Source: Microbacteriaceae bacterium VKM Ac-2854 | GTDB taxonomy: Bacteria > Actinomycetota > Actinomycetes > Actinomycetales > Microbacteriaceae | Length of the DNA: 64,000 bases | Reading direction: 5' to 3' | Assembly (NCBI GenBank): GCA_013205085.1 | Contig: JABMLH010000004.1 | Coordinates: forward strand, 1-64,000 | Part shown: positions 53,154-62,376 of the stretch, in pieces | Numbering within the stretch: position 1 is the stretch's first letter | Layout: each line of letters opens with the position of its first letter | The notes under the pieces: model-generated | Told to the model about the DNA's origin: nothing | Databases searched by the model: none | What the model saw: only the letters and a program-made list of their open reading frames with translations | Translations under genes and position numbers: made by a program

Positions 53154-53301
53154 GATGGTCACCTTCCGTTGTGCAGGCCGGAGCCCACGGTTCGGCCCGA
53201 TGATCATCGAGCCGTAGATCAACCGAACCACCGGACAGGGCGGCTCCGGTACACCCCTGGGGGTGTAGTCGCGGCGGGCCGGCGTGCGGTAGCGTCCGAG
53301 G

Positions 53302-53964
53302 ATGCCCCGCACCGCGCCCCTGACCGTGGCGCTGGTCGACGACTACGACGTGGTCCTCACCGGACTGGCGCACATGTTCGACCACTACCGCGACCGGATC
53401 CTGGTCGCCGAGATCGACGCGAACGCGAACCTCTCGGACCGGATCGACATCGTGCTCTACGACTCGTTCGCGCAACCCGAATCCGATCAGCAAGAACTCG
53501 CCGAACTCGTGCGCAACGAACGCGCCGGCCACGTCGTCGTCTACACCTGGAACTTCCAGCCCGCGCTCGTCGACCAGGCCCTCGAGCAGGGCGTGCACGG
53601 CTACCTGTCGAAGACCCTGCCGGCCCGCGAACTCGTCGCCGCTCTGGAGCGAATCGGCGCAGGCGAGATCGTCGTCAGCGACCCGCCCAAGCGCGCAGGC
53701 AACGCTCCCGGCCTCGACTGGCCAGGTCGGCACGAAGGCATCACCGACCGCGAATCGGAGATCCTCGCACTGATCACACAGGGCAAGAGCAACGCCGACG
53801 TCGCCGCGCTCACCTACCTCAGCCCGAACACCGTCAAGTCCTACATCCGCAGCGTCTACGGCAAGATCGGCGCGACCAGCCGCACCCAGGCCGTGCTCTG
53901 GGGCGTGGACCACGGCTTCACCCCGGACCATCACCGCATCGACCACTGGCTCGGCGGACCATAG
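53302..53964 (+). CDS. LuxR-family response-regulator-like protein
   Basis: This 220-residue protein has a receiver-like N-terminus (VALVDDYDVVLTGLAHMF; phosphoacceptor Asp in DIVLYDSFA near residue 51; Lys in GYLSKTLPARELV) and a C-terminal LuxR HTH (ITDRESEILALITQGKSNADVAALTYLSPNTVKSYIRSVYGKIG). ATG lies 6 nt behind TAGCGT (leaderless). No cognate kinase is adjacent. Confidence 0.87.
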   Translation: MPRTAPLTVALVDDYDVVLTGLAHMFDHYRDRILVAEIDANANLSDRIDIVLYDSFAQPESDQQELAELVRNERAGHVVVYTWNFQPALVDQALEQGVHGYLSKTLPARELVAALERIGAGEIVVSDPPKRAGNAPGLDWPGRHEGITDRESEILALITQGKSNADVAALTYLSPNTVKSYIRSVYGKIGATSRTQAVLWGVDHGFTPDHHRIDHWLGGP

Positions 53965-54119
53965 ACCCGCACCGATGACGGGCCAAGCTGCACCACCCGG
54001 AATCGCTCCGCGCATTCCGAGACGGCGCGCGGCGCGGAGGGGATGGATCACGGTCACGACCTTCTGCACGGGGTGGATCCCCGAACACCTCAGTCGAGCA
54101 GGCCGCCTCTCAGATACTT

Positions 54120-55160
54120 CTAAGAATCCGAATGCACGGGCGGGGATTGCGCGATCGGCAGAGTGAGTGCCGTAGAGGTGCCGTCCGGTCCGGTCGCGGC
54201 GACGGAGACATCGCCGCCGTAGCGAAGCAGCGTGTCGCGCACCAAGGCGAGCCCGATGCCGTGTCCGGCGGTCGATGTCCCGTCGGCGATCACGGCGGCC
54301 TTCACGGCGGCCTCGGAGTGCGCGAATCGGTCGAAGATGCGCTCGGGGTCGATGCCGCGGATACCGTGACCGCGATCGGTGACGGTGATCGTCACGGCGG
54401 CGGAGGTGGCGTGCTGGGTCACCGTGATGCGGGAGCCCTCCGGGGAGTGACGCAAGGCGTTGTCCAGGAGCGCCGTGACACAGCGCCGCAGCCGGGTCGG
54501 TGGGATCGCGGCGATGACCGGTGCCCGCGCTGCGGCGTCGATCAGAATGTCACGCCGGCGCGCGAGCGGTTCGGTCGCCGCGATCGCGTCGTTGACGACG
54601 GCGGTCACATCGGTGAGCGGGGCGGTCTCGTCGGAGTCGCTGAGGTCTGCGGCGGCGAGGAGATCATTGACGATGTCGATCAGCGTGCGCGTGTCCCGAC
54701 GGAGCTCCGCGACGGCAGAACGGTGCGGGTCGTCCACGAGGAGGCTGCGTTGCAGGATCTGCAGGCGTGCGTCGAGGATGGTCAGGGGCGTGCGCAACTC
54801 GTGGCTCGCATCCGCGACGAACTCACGTTGACGACGCAGCGCTTCGCCCAGGGGCTGGACGGCGCGGCGGGTGAGGATCCACGCCGCGAGGCCGGAGAAC
54901 ACGATCGCGAGCGCTCCGCCCGCGATCAAGGCGAGCAGGAAGTCGCGGGCGCCGACATCCATCCGGTGGTTGTCGGTCAGCGGGAGCTGGAACAGCTTCT
55001 CCGCCGGCACGTGGTGCAGCACGTACGCGAATGCGCCGACCAGGGCCAGGACCGCGACGCCGGACGCGGCGACGACGAAATGCCAGCCGACCCGGCGGGA
55101 GGCTCGGCGGAGCGCGAGATCGTCGGCGTCCGGGTGTCGTCGTGCGGCGCGGCCGGTCAT
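54120..55160 (-). CDS. Sensor histidine kinase
   Basis: This 346-residue protein has two hydrophobic segments (about residues 28-50 and 75-95) flanking a short external loop, then the H-box FVADASHELRTPLTILDARLQ (His ~123), N-box LLDNALRHSPEGS and G-boxes DRGHGIRG and GHGIGLALV. It is coupled to the response regulator upstream by ATGA overlap. The external loop is too short for a large sensor domain. Confidence 0.88.
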   Translation of the reverse strand: MTGRAARRHPDADDLALRRASRRVGWHFVVAASGVAVLALVGAFAYVLHHVPAEKLFQLPLTDNHRMDVGARDFLLALIAGGALAIVFSGLAAWILTRRAVQPLGEALRRQREFVADASHELRTPLTILDARLQILQRSLLVDDPHRSAVAELRRDTRTLIDIVNDLLAAADLSDSDETAPLTDVTAVVNDAIAATEPLARRRDILIDAAARAPVIAAIPPTRLRRCVTALLDNALRHSPEGSRITVTQHATSAAVTITVTDRGHGIRGIDPERIFDRFAHSEAAVKAAVIADGTSTAGHGIGLALVRDTLLRYGGDVSVAATGPDGTSTALTLPIAQSPPVHSDS

Positions 55161-55822
55161 GGCGCCCCGAGTCGGTAGCCGGCACCGCGGACGGTCGTGA
55201 TGATCGCGGGATCCGTCTTCCGTCGCACGTAGTGCACGTACGTGTCGACCGTGCTCGGACGTTCCTGCAGGCTGAAGACGCCGGCGAGGATCTGCTCCCG
55301 GGTGAACGTGCGTGCCGGCTGCGCGGCGAGGTACGCCAGCAGCTCCGCTTCGCGTTCGGACAGGATGACGTGGCCCCCGTAGGGCGGATACGCGGTTCGG
55401 CTGTCGGGGTAGAAGCGCCAGGTGCCGACCATTATCGGCGCGCCCTCCGTCTCGAACACGCGCCGCAGGGCCCGCAAGCGGGCGAGCAGCTCCTCGAAGT
55501 CGAACGGCTTCACGAGGTAGTCGTTGGCGCCGGCGTCGAGTCCGCCGACCTTATCGCGCACGGTACCCAGCGCGGTCAGCATCAGGATCGGCGCGGTCAC
55601 CCGCTCCTGCCGCAGCGAATGAACGAGGGACACACCGTCCAACCCAGGGAGCCGGCGGTCGATCACCATCACCTCGTGCGCGCCGCGCAGGCCTTCCACC
55701 AGCCCCGCCGCACCGTTGGTGACGCGGGTGACGCGATAGGTCTCGGCCAGCACCTGCTCGATGAGCGGACCCAGCACCGGATCGTCCTCGACGAGCAGCA
55801 GCCGCGGTGCAGGCGCGCTCAC
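55157..55822 (-). CDS. OmpR/PhoB-family response regulator
   Basis: This 221-residue protein has a receiver domain with LLLVEDDPVLG, phosphoacceptor Asp in MVIDRRLPG, and Lys in YLVKPFDFEELLARL. The winged helix has LSEREAELLAYLAAQPARTFTREQIL and YVHYVRRKTD. GTG at 55822 overlaps the stop of a 16-codon upstream ORF. It is the partner of the kinase at 54120-55160. Confidence 0.87.
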   Translation of the reverse strand: MSAPAPRLLLVEDDPVLGPLIEQVLAETYRVTRVTNGAAGLVEGLRGAHEVMVIDRRLPGLDGVSLVHSLRQERVTAPILMLTALGTVRDKVGGLDAGANDYLVKPFDFEELLARLRALRRVFETEGAPIMVGTWRFYPDSRTAYPPYGGHVILSEREAELLAYLAAQPARTFTREQILAGVFSLQERPSTVDTYVHYVRRKTDPAIITTVRGAGYRLGAP

Positions 55823-55869
55823 GGCGCTGCCGGCTCTGAGCGGTGTCGAGAGGGGTGCGGTGGGGGCAT
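55819..55869 (-). CDS. Possible leaderless 16-codon ORF coupled to the response regulator
   Basis: ATG at 55869 lies 7 nt after TACGCT and encodes MPPPHPSRHRSEPAAP. Its TGA overlaps the GTG start of the response regulator (GTGA). The arrangement mirrors the micro-ORF before moeA. It is rich in Pro, His and Arg; a regulatory role is inference. Confidence 0.3.
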   Translation of the reverse strand: MPPPHPSRHRSEPAAP

Positions 55870-55962
55870 GGAGGTGAGCGTATCCGCCCACCGATCTCCC
55901 GTCACCGGCTGGCGAGCCGCTAGCCTCAGGCGAAACCTGTTCGCCGAACCTCAGGAGCGATA

Positions 55963-56340
55963 GTGACGACGATGCGTATCGAACTGATCCCGCTGCGCTG
56001 CACCGACGTCGATCGCGGCATCGCGTTCTACGTCGACCAGCTCGGATTCGCACTCGATCACGACGTGCGACCCGGCAACGGGATGCGCATCGTGCAACTC
56101 ACCCCGCCCGGCTCCGCCTGCTCGATCGTCATCGGCACCGGCATGAGCGATCCCGACGGCCCCGCCGTGCACGGCATCCACCTCGTCGTCGACGACCTCG
56201 ACGCGGTCCGGTCGTCGCTGCTCTCGCGGGGCGTCGAGGTATCCGGCATCACGGACATGGGCGGCGGGGTGCGCTACGCGTACTTCGCCGACCCGGACGA
56301 CAACTCGTGGGCACTGCAGGAGATCCGCCGCGCCGGCTGA
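55963..56340 (+). CDS. VOC-family (glyoxalase-like) protein
   Basis: This 125-residue protein has a single paired beta-alpha-beta-beta-beta fold: LIPLRCTDVDRGIAFYVDQLGFALDHDV and VRYAYFADPDDNSWALQEI. GTG at 55963 follows AGGAG; ATG at 55972 is possible. Metal-dependent dioxygenase, isomerase or resistance roles occur in the family; which applies is unknown. Confidence 0.85.
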   Translation: MTTMRIELIPLRCTDVDRGIAFYVDQLGFALDHDVRPGNGMRIVQLTPPGSACSIVIGTGMSDPDGPAVHGIHLVVDDLDAVRSSLLSRGVEVSGITDMGGGVRYAYFADPDDNSWALQEIRRAG

Positions 56341-56445
56341 GTGCGCCGAGCTCCCGGCGCCGCGACGTCCGGCCGGAAGACTTCGCCTGTACAGGTCAGC
56401 CTGTCCTGGCTGGTGCCGTCGCTGAACCAGTGCTTGCATGGCGCC

Positions 56446-57179
56446 ATGACCACTGCGTCTATTCCCCCGCCCGGTGCTCACTCCGACGAGCCCCACGACG
56501 CCTCGATCGCCGGACGGTTGAACTGGCTGCGCGCGGGTGTCCTCGGGGCGAACGACGGCATCGTCTCCGTCGCCTCCCTCGTCGTCGGCGTGGCCGGAGC
56601 GACCGCGGCGACACCGGCGATCCTCACGGCCGGGGCGGCGGACTCATCGGCGGCGCGATCTCGATGGCGCTGGGCGAGTACGTCTCGGTGAGCAGCCAGA
56701 GCGATAGCCAGAGGGCGCTGATCGCGAAGGAGCGCCGCGAACTCGCGGAGGAGCCGGAGGCGGAGCTCGCCGAATTGGCCGGGCTCTACGAGGCGAAGGG
56801 GCTCACGCCCGAGACGGCACGCCGGGTCGCGCTCGAGCTGACGCAACACGACGCGCTGTCCGCGCATCTGGAGACGGAACTCGGCCTGCGCGAGGACGAT
56901 GTCGCCAGCCCTCTCGCCGCCGCCGGTGCATCCGCACTGTCGTTCACGATCGGCGCGCTGCTGCCGTTGCTGGCCATTCTGCTGCCGCCGGCCGGAATCC
57001 GGGTGCCGGTGACTTTCGTCGTGGTCCTGATAGCGCTCGCGATCACGGGGTACCTCAGCGCCCGCATCGGCGGCAGCCCACCGGTGCGGCCGACCGTCCG
57101 TGTTGTGCTCGGCGGAGCGCTCGCCTTGGCGGCGACGTTCGCGATCGGATCTCTGCTGGGCACCAGCGGGGTGGTCTGA
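56446..57179 (+). pseudogene. VIT1/CCC1-family iron/manganese transporter with frameshift
   Basis: The first frame (from ATG 56446) reads MTTASIPPPG, then [29 protein letters not shown] and TPAILTAGA. At about 56630-56645 (a G-rich run) the homology continues in another frame: [20 protein letters not shown] to the terminal membrane segments ending SLLGTSGVV. Adding one base would restore a full-length VIT1 protein. It is either a real inactivating deletion or a sequencing/assembly error. Its stop overlaps the next ATG (TGATG). Confidence 0.8.
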
Positions 57180-57856
57180 TGCCGCACATCCTGCTGGTCG
57201 AAGACGATCCGGCCATGGGTGCGCTGGTGCAGCGCGGCCTCGGCGAGGAGGGCTACGACGTGACCCTCGTCGACAACGGTGTGGATGCGCTGATCGCATT
57301 CGCGAACGAGCAGCTGGATGTCGCGGTGATCGACGTGATGCTGCCGCGGATGAGCGGCTTCGAGGTCTGCCGCCGCATCCGCGAATCCGGCAGCACCCTC
57401 CCCGTGGTTCTGATCACGGCGCGGGACGCGGTCGAGGATCGCATCTTCGGGCTCGACTCCGGCGCGGACGACTACGTCACCAAGCCCTTTCATTTCGGCG
57501 AGCTCAGCGCCCGCATCCGTGCCCAGGTCCGTCGCCTTGCCAGCAGCCCCAAGCCCGTCGTCCTCGCCGGTGACGTGCGACTGGACGCGTTGGCGGTCCG
57601 GGCGACGGTTCGGGAGCGACCCTTCGCGCTGAGCGTGAAGGAATTCACACTGCTGCGCTTCCTCGCCGTGCATCTCGGCGAGACCGTGTCGCGCCCGGCG
57701 ATCCTCGATGAGGTCTGGGGCTCGGCCGAGAACTTCGAATCGACGATCGTCGACCAGTACGTCAGCTACCTGCGCAAGAAGCTCGATATCGCGCAGGCGG
57801 GACTGCGCATCGTGACGGTCCGCGGCGCCGGCTACCGCCTCGAGCCGATCGGATGA
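57179..57856 (+). CDS. OmpR/PhoB-family response regulator
   Basis: This is a 225-residue protein. The receiver domain has [11 protein letters not shown], phosphoacceptor Asp in [16 protein letters not shown] (residue ~53), and Lys in [11 protein letters not shown]. The winged helix has [30 protein letters not shown] and [10 protein letters not shown]. Coupled to the kinase gene by ATGA overlap. Confidence 0.9.
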   Translation: MPHILLVEDDPAMGALVQRGLGEEGYDVTLVDNGVDALIAFANEQLDVAVIDVMLPRMSGFEVCRRIRESGSTLPVVLITARDAVEDRIFGLDSGADDYVTKPFHFGELSARIRAQVRRLASSPKPVVLAGDVRLDALAVRATVRERPFALSVKEFTLLRFLAVHLGETVSRPAILDEVWGSAENFESTIVDQYVSYLRKKLDIAQAGLRIVTVRGAGYRLEPIG

Positions 57857-59226
57857 ACGCGATCCGCGCCCTGTCGATCCGTGCTCGGATCACTCTGGGC
57901 AGTCTCCTCGTGGCGATCCTCGCCGTCACAGCGGTCTCGTTCGCGCTGCACGGCCAGTTCCTGAGCATCGTGCATCAGTCCGAAGTCACCTTGGCCGAAG
58001 GGGACCTCGCCGCTTTCGAGACGGATCTGCGGCAGAATCCGACCGAGACGCCCGACCAACCCGCGGCCGGCATCCTCGTCTACCTCCGCTCCCCCAACGG
58101 GGATGTCGCGGTCGACACGACGCCGCACGACATCCACCAATTCATCGAGCACGGCACCGCATCCGCCCCGATCCAGACGGTGGTCACGGACGAGAACGTC
58201 CGGTTCACGATCGTGACCCGCTCGGTGGAGACCGCGGCCGGCACGTGGGAGCTGTGGGCCGCGCGCAGCGGCGCCAGCGGCGACCTCACCGTGGCGGCAC
58301 TCGACCGGACGCTCGTCGTCAGCGCCGGGGGGCTCGTATTCGTCTTCGGGATCGCGGCATGGTTGCTGACGACCGCCGCGCTGCGCCCGGTCGCCCGGAT
58401 GCGCCGCACGGCCCAGTCCCTGAGCGACCAGCCAGGAGGCGAGGAGTTGCCGGTGGGCCCGGCGCGCGACGAGCTCTCGGATCTCGCGCAGACGCTCAAC
58501 GCCTTCATCGTACGGATGCGGGACACCGCCGCGCGTGAACGGGAGATGGTCTCGGCGGCCAGCCACGAACTGCGCACCCCGCTGGCCGTCGTGATCACGC
58601 AACTCGAGCTGGCGCACCGGCACTTCGGCGATGCGCCCGCACTCGAACGGGAGATCCGTGCAGCGGAGGGTTCGCTGAGCCGGCTCGCGCAACTCGCTGC
58701 CAACCTGCTCGAACTGTCCCGTCTGGACGCGGGCTCGTCGACGAACGAGAGCGCAGATGCAGCGACCCTCGAGACGGAGCTGATGTCGGCCGTGGATCGG
58801 ATGCGGTTGATGGCCGGCCCCGCCGGGCCGGAGGTGGAACTCGAGACCGACATCGCCCGACCGGATGCGGACTACCCGCTCTCCGTCACCGCGTTCGCCC
58901 GGATTCTGGACAACCTCGGCGCGAACGCACTCGCGGCGACCCCCGCCTCGGGACGGATCGTCTTCGGCTTCCTGCAGCAAGGCGGCAGCGCCGTGATCTC
59001 GGTCTCGGACACGGGACGCGGCATTCCCGAGCATTTCATTCCGCACGCCTTCGAACGGTTCTCGCGACCGGATGAGGCGCGCGCCCCCGGCGACGGCGGC
59101 AGCGGACTCGGACTCGCCCTCGTGCACGCGCTCGTTGCGACGACCGGTGGCTCGGTGACGATCGGGAACCGCGATCCGAGTGGCGTCGTGGTCACCGCGA
59201 TCCTGCCCGAACTGCCGAACGTGTGA
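57853..59226 (+). CDS. Sensor histidine kinase with HAMP domain
   Basis: This is a 457-residue protein. It has membrane segments at about residues 10-30 and 150-175 around an external domain of about 115 residues. A HAMP segment (LRPVARMRRTAQSLSDQPGG) follows, then the H-box VSAASHELRTPLAVVITQLE, N-box LDNLGANALAATP and G-box GRGIPEHF/GGSGLGLALVHALV. Partner of the response regulator just upstream. The electron-transfer operon follows by 112 nt and is a possible target. Confidence 0.9.
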   Translation: MNAIRALSIRARITLGSLLVAILAVTAVSFALHGQFLSIVHQSEVTLAEGDLAAFETDLRQNPTETPDQPAAGILVYLRSPNGDVAVDTTPHDIHQFIEHGTASAPIQTVVTDENVRFTIVTRSVETAAGTWELWAARSGASGDLTVAALDRTLVVSAGGLVFVFGIAAWLLTTAALRPVARMRRTAQSLSDQPGGEELPVGPARDELSDLAQTLNAFIVRMRDTAAREREMVSAASHELRTPLAVVITQLELAHRHFGDAPALEREIRAAEGSLSRLAQLAANLLELSRLDAGSSTNESADAATLETELMSAVDRMRLMAGPAGPEVELETDIARPDADYPLSVTAFARILDNLGANALAATPASGRIVFGFLQQGGSAVISVSDTGRGIPEHFIPHAFERFSRPDEARAPGDGGSGLGLALVHALVATTGGSVTIGNRDPSGVVVTAILPELPNV

Positions 59227-59338
59227 GCCCTCGAACACGGCGAACCCCGATTCTCCGGGTGAGCATCAAGACTGCGCCGCGACCGTAGGGACACACGATC
59301 GGACACCGCCGATCGGATCGACCAGAACGGACGTCGCC

Positions 59339-60760
59339 GTGAGCACCGCGACCCGCGCCACCCACACCCGAACAGCACCGATGCGTCAGCACTCGAGCCC
59401 CGAACGCGTGCGCGCCTACCGCAGACGGATGCGTGCAGCCGACGCCCTCGTGGCCGCCGCCTGGGTCTCCGTGGCGCTGGCGATCGCGCTCTACCTCGCC
59501 GCGGGCGGACCCGGCGCGGTCACCGACCCGGCGTCCGCACTCACGGCTGCGGGAATCGTCGCCGGCCTGATCGGGACGGACCTGATCCTGGTGATGCTGG
59601 TGCTGGCCGCGCGCATCCCGTGGATCGACCGCACCTTCGGCCAGGACGCCGCGATGACCCTGCACCGCCGACTCGGCAAGCCCGCGCTGTACCTGATCCT
59701 CGGCCACGGCGCCCTGCTCACCCTCGGCTACGCGCTTGCGGATGGGGTGACACTCCTCGACGAAACCCTCGCGCTGTACTCGGGTTCCGACATGCTCCTC
59801 GCGCTACTGGGGTCGACGCTGCTGGTGCTCGTCGTGGTCACATCTCTCGTCGCCGTCCGTCGCCGGTTCCCGTACGAGGCGTGGCACGCCATCCACCTGC
59901 TCAGCTACGCCGCGGTGCTCGTGGCCGTACCGCACCAGCTCTCCGCCGGGCAGGTGTTGGCGGAGGGATCTCTGCAGCGGATCTATTGGATCGGTCTGTA
60001 CGTGCTCGCCTTCGGTTCGATCGCCTGGTTCCGCTTCGCGGTGCCCGTCATCGCGACCCTTCGGCACCGGATCCGCGTCGAGTCCGTCGAAACCATCGCT
60101 CCCGGTGTCTTCTCCATCCACCTCGCGGGGCGCGACCTGCGCCGCCTCGGCGTGACCGGTGGGCAGTACGCGATCTGGCGGTTCTGGAGCGGCAGCACCT
60201 GGTGGCACGCCCACCCGGTTTCCTTCTCGGCGGTTCCGACCGATCGGCACGCGCGGATCACCGTCCGCGAGCTGGGCGCCGGCACCGGACGCCTGTCGCG
60301 ACTGCGTCCGGGAACCGTCGTCTCCATCGAGGGCCCGTACGGGATCTTCACCGATGTCGCCCGCACCGCCCCCAACCTCGCGATCATCGCGGCGGGGATC
60401 GGCATCACCCCGGCTCGCGCGCTCCTGGAACAGTCCCGGCTCCAGCCCGGCGAGGCCACCGTGCTGCTGCGCGGCACCGACCTCGGCCAAACCTACCTCT
60501 GGGAGGAGACCGAACGGCTGGTGCAGCGCAGCGGCGGGCGATTGTTCGGAATGCTCGGCGCCCGTCCGCCGGGGATGCAGACATGGATGTCGGCGGAATC
60601 GATCGCTCGCGGGGTGAACATCACCTCGGCGCTTCCGCAGCTGCTCGATTCCGATCTGTTCGTCTGCGGGCCGACCGCCTGGGCCGACCTGGTCGTCCGG
60701 GACGCCCGAGCTGCCGGACTACCCGAACGGCAGATCCACATCGAGAGGTTCGACTGGTGA
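59339..60760 (+). CDS. Ferric-reductase-like transmembrane protein with flavodoxin-reductase (FNR) domain
   Basis: This 473-residue protein has six hydrophobic segments in its first half. His pairs are suitable for haem (LHRRLGKPALYLILGHG; YEAWHAIHLLSYAAVLVAVPHQL). A cytosolic FAD/NAD(P)H domain follows (GGQYAIWRFWSGSTWWHAHPVSFSAVP; IAAGIGITPARALLE; LFVCGPTAWADLVV). It would move electrons from NAD(P)H across the membrane. GTG at 59339 is chosen; ATG at 59381 is an alternative without RBS. Coupled by GTGA to the FMN-binding gene. Confidence 0.87.
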   Translation: MSTATRATHTRTAPMRQHSSPERVRAYRRRMRAADALVAAAWVSVALAIALYLAAGGPGAVTDPASALTAAGIVAGLIGTDLILVMLVLAARIPWIDRTFGQDAAMTLHRRLGKPALYLILGHGALLTLGYALADGVTLLDETLALYSGSDMLLALLGSTLLVLVVVTSLVAVRRRFPYEAWHAIHLLSYAAVLVAVPHQLSAGQVLAEGSLQRIYWIGLYVLAFGSIAWFRFAVPVIATLRHRIRVESVETIAPGVFSIHLAGRDLRRLGVTGGQYAIWRFWSGSTWWHAHPVSFSAVPTDRHARITVRELGAGTGRLSRLRPGTVVSIEGPYGIFTDVARTAPNLAIIAAGIGITPARALLEQSRLQPGEATVLLRGTDLGQTYLWEETERLVQRSGGRLFGMLGARPPGMQTWMSAESIARGVNITSALPQLLDSDLFVCGPTAWADLVVRDARAAGLPERQIHIERFDW

Positions 60761-61275
60761 GAACCCGAGCCGCCATCGCGAGCATCCTCGCCTCCACCGC
60801 CGTCCTCGTCGGCGGTTGGGAACTCGGCACCGCCGGAACCACCGTGTCCGCTCCTACCGCGGACAGCGGCGCCTCGAGCGGATCCGATCGCGCGCCCACA
60901 GCGGCCTCGACACCGAGCGCGTCAGGGTCGCCGACGGCATCGGCCACGCCCTCCCCGGCGACGACTCCCGCCGCGTCGGCAGCGCCAGCCGCGTCCACCG
61001 ATGGCACCTTTACCGGCGCCGCCGAATCGACCCGCTACGGCGACGTGCAGGTGCAGATCACGGTCTCCGGCGGCGCGATCACCGACGTCACCGCGTTGCA
61101 GCTGACCGACAAGGACGGTCGTTCGGTCTCCATCTCGAACCGTGCAGCGCCCATCCTGCGCAGCGAGGTCCTCGCCGCGCAGTCGGCGAACGTGCACTCC
61201 GTGAGCGGCGCCACCTACACGAGCGACGCCTACCTCAGCTCGCTGCAGTCCGCGATCGACCAGGCCGGCCTGTGA
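60757..61275 (+). CDS. Exported FMN-binding domain protein
   Basis: This is a 172-residue protein. The N-terminal segment (AAIASILASTAVLVGGW) is a signal or anchor, followed by a Ser/Thr/Pro/Ala linker of about 55 residues and an FMN-binding domain. HSVSGATYTS carries the Thr that ApbE flavinylates in this family. It is the extracytoplasmic electron acceptor of the ferric-reductase-like protein. Confidence 0.87.
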   Translation: MRTRAAIASILASTAVLVGGWELGTAGTTVSAPTADSGASSGSDRAPTAASTPSASGSPTASATPSPATTPAASAAPAASTDGTFTGAAESTRYGDVQVQITVSGGAITDVTALQLTDKDGRSVSISNRAAPILRSEVLAAQSANVHSVSGATYTSDAYLSSLQSAIDQAGL

Positions 61276-62015
61276 GAACCCACGTCTTCTCGACCATGGG
61301 CACCATGGTCGGCCTCCGCGCCCCCGCCGACGCGCCGCTCGCCGCGGTCGAGGCGGTCTTCACCGCCGCCGACGAGCGCTTCAGCCTCTACCGGCCCGAA
61401 TCCGAAGCGAGCCGGATCGCGCGCGGCGAACTTCCGATGACCCAGGCCAGCACGACGATGCGAGACGCGTACGCCGAAGCGCTCGCCTGGCGTACGGCCA
61501 CCGACGGGGTCTTCACCCCGCACCGACCCGACGGCGTCATCGACCTCGCCGGTACCGTCAAAGCCCGAGCCATCGCGGCGGCCGGCGCCGTGCTCGACGC
61601 CGCCGGCTGCGCGAATTGGCTCCTCACCGTCGGCGGCGACATCCTCGGTCGAGGCGATTGCGACGGCGTGCCTTGGTCGATCGGGATCGTCGACCCGGAC
61701 GACCGGAACGAACTGCTCGGCGCCGTCCTCCTCACCGAGCCGAAGCGCGCCATTGCGACTTCCGGCACCGCCGAGCGTGGGGAACACGTCTGGCGACGCC
61801 CCTCCGATCCCGACGGCACGACCTTCAAGCAAGTCAGCGTGCTCGCCGACGACATCATCACCGCAGATGTGCTCGCCACGGCAATCCTGGCCGGCGGACG
61901 GCCCACCCTCGACGCAACCCTCGATCGCTACGACATCGATGTCCTCGCCTGCACCGCGGGCGGTGGCATCCTCGTTTCGGATCGACTGCGGGCGACCATC
62001 TCCGCTGTGTCATAA
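61272..62015 (+). CDS. apbE: FAD:protein FMN transferase ApbE
   Basis: This 247-residue protein has ApbE motifs: FSTMGTMVGL, ADERFSLYRPESEASRI, DLAGTVKARAIAAAG, WLLTVGGDILGRG and AIATSGTAERG. It attaches FMN to Thr of the neighbouring protein. No signal peptide is visible, and at 247 residues it is shorter than exported ApbE. GTG at 61272 overlaps the previous stop. Confidence 0.88.
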   Translation: MRTHVFSTMGTMVGLRAPADAPLAAVEAVFTAADERFSLYRPESEASRIARGELPMTQASTTMRDAYAEALAWRTATDGVFTPHRPDGVIDLAGTVKARAIAAAGAVLDAAGCANWLLTVGGDILGRGDCDGVPWSIGIVDPDDRNELLGAVLLTEPKRAIATSGTAERGEHVWRRPSDPDGTTFKQVSVLADDIITADVLATAILAGGRPTLDATLDRYDIDVLACTAGGGILVSDRLRATISAVS

Positions 62016-62034
62016 TCTGCATATGGATGCAGAT
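62015..62034. promoter_or_regulatory. ArsR/SmtB-type operator overlapping the arsR start codon
   Basis: ATCTGCAT-ATGG-ATGCAGAT is a perfect 8-4-8 inverted repeat, similar to known metal-sensor ArsR operators. It covers the ATG (62023-62025). CATAAT at 62011-62016 serves as -10 just before. Bound repressor would block RNA polymerase at the start site. Confidence 0.72.
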
Positions 62035-62376
62035 AAGCGAGTATGCGGGCGTGCGCCGGACAGCCAGTACGTCGAGCTCGCGGTCGAGGTCTTCGCGATG
62101 CTGGCCGACGCGACCCGGGTGCGGTTGATCCTCGCACTTCGGGACGGCGAACGGTCGGTCAACGAGCTCGCCGAAACGGTGCAGAAGTCGGCGGCATCGG
62201 TCTCGCAGCACCTCGCGAAGCTGCGACTATCGCGGATGGTCACCACGCGTCAGGACGGCACGCGGGTGTTCTACCGCCTGGCCGATGAGCACGCGAGCCG
62301 CCTGGTCAGCGACGCGATCTTCCAGGCCGAGCACACGCTCGGCGGCACGCCTCGGCACCACCACGACCAGCCGTGA
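62023..62376 (+). CDS. ArsR/SmtB-family metal-responsive regulator
   Basis: This 117-residue winged-helix protein has the recognition region RSVNELAETVQKSAASVSQHLAKLRLSRMV and a wing DGTRVFYRL. The C-terminal HHHDQP and a Cys near the start (RVCGRA) could bind metal. Leaderless start behind CATAAT. The downstream CDF exporter is translationally coupled, so it most likely senses Zn, Cd, Ni or Co. Confidence 0.89.
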   Translation: MDADKRVCGRAPDSQYVELAVEVFAMLADATRVRLILALRDGERSVNELAETVQKSAASVSQHLAKLRLSRMVTTRQDGTRVFYRLADEHASRLVSDAIFQAEHTLGGTPRHHHDQP

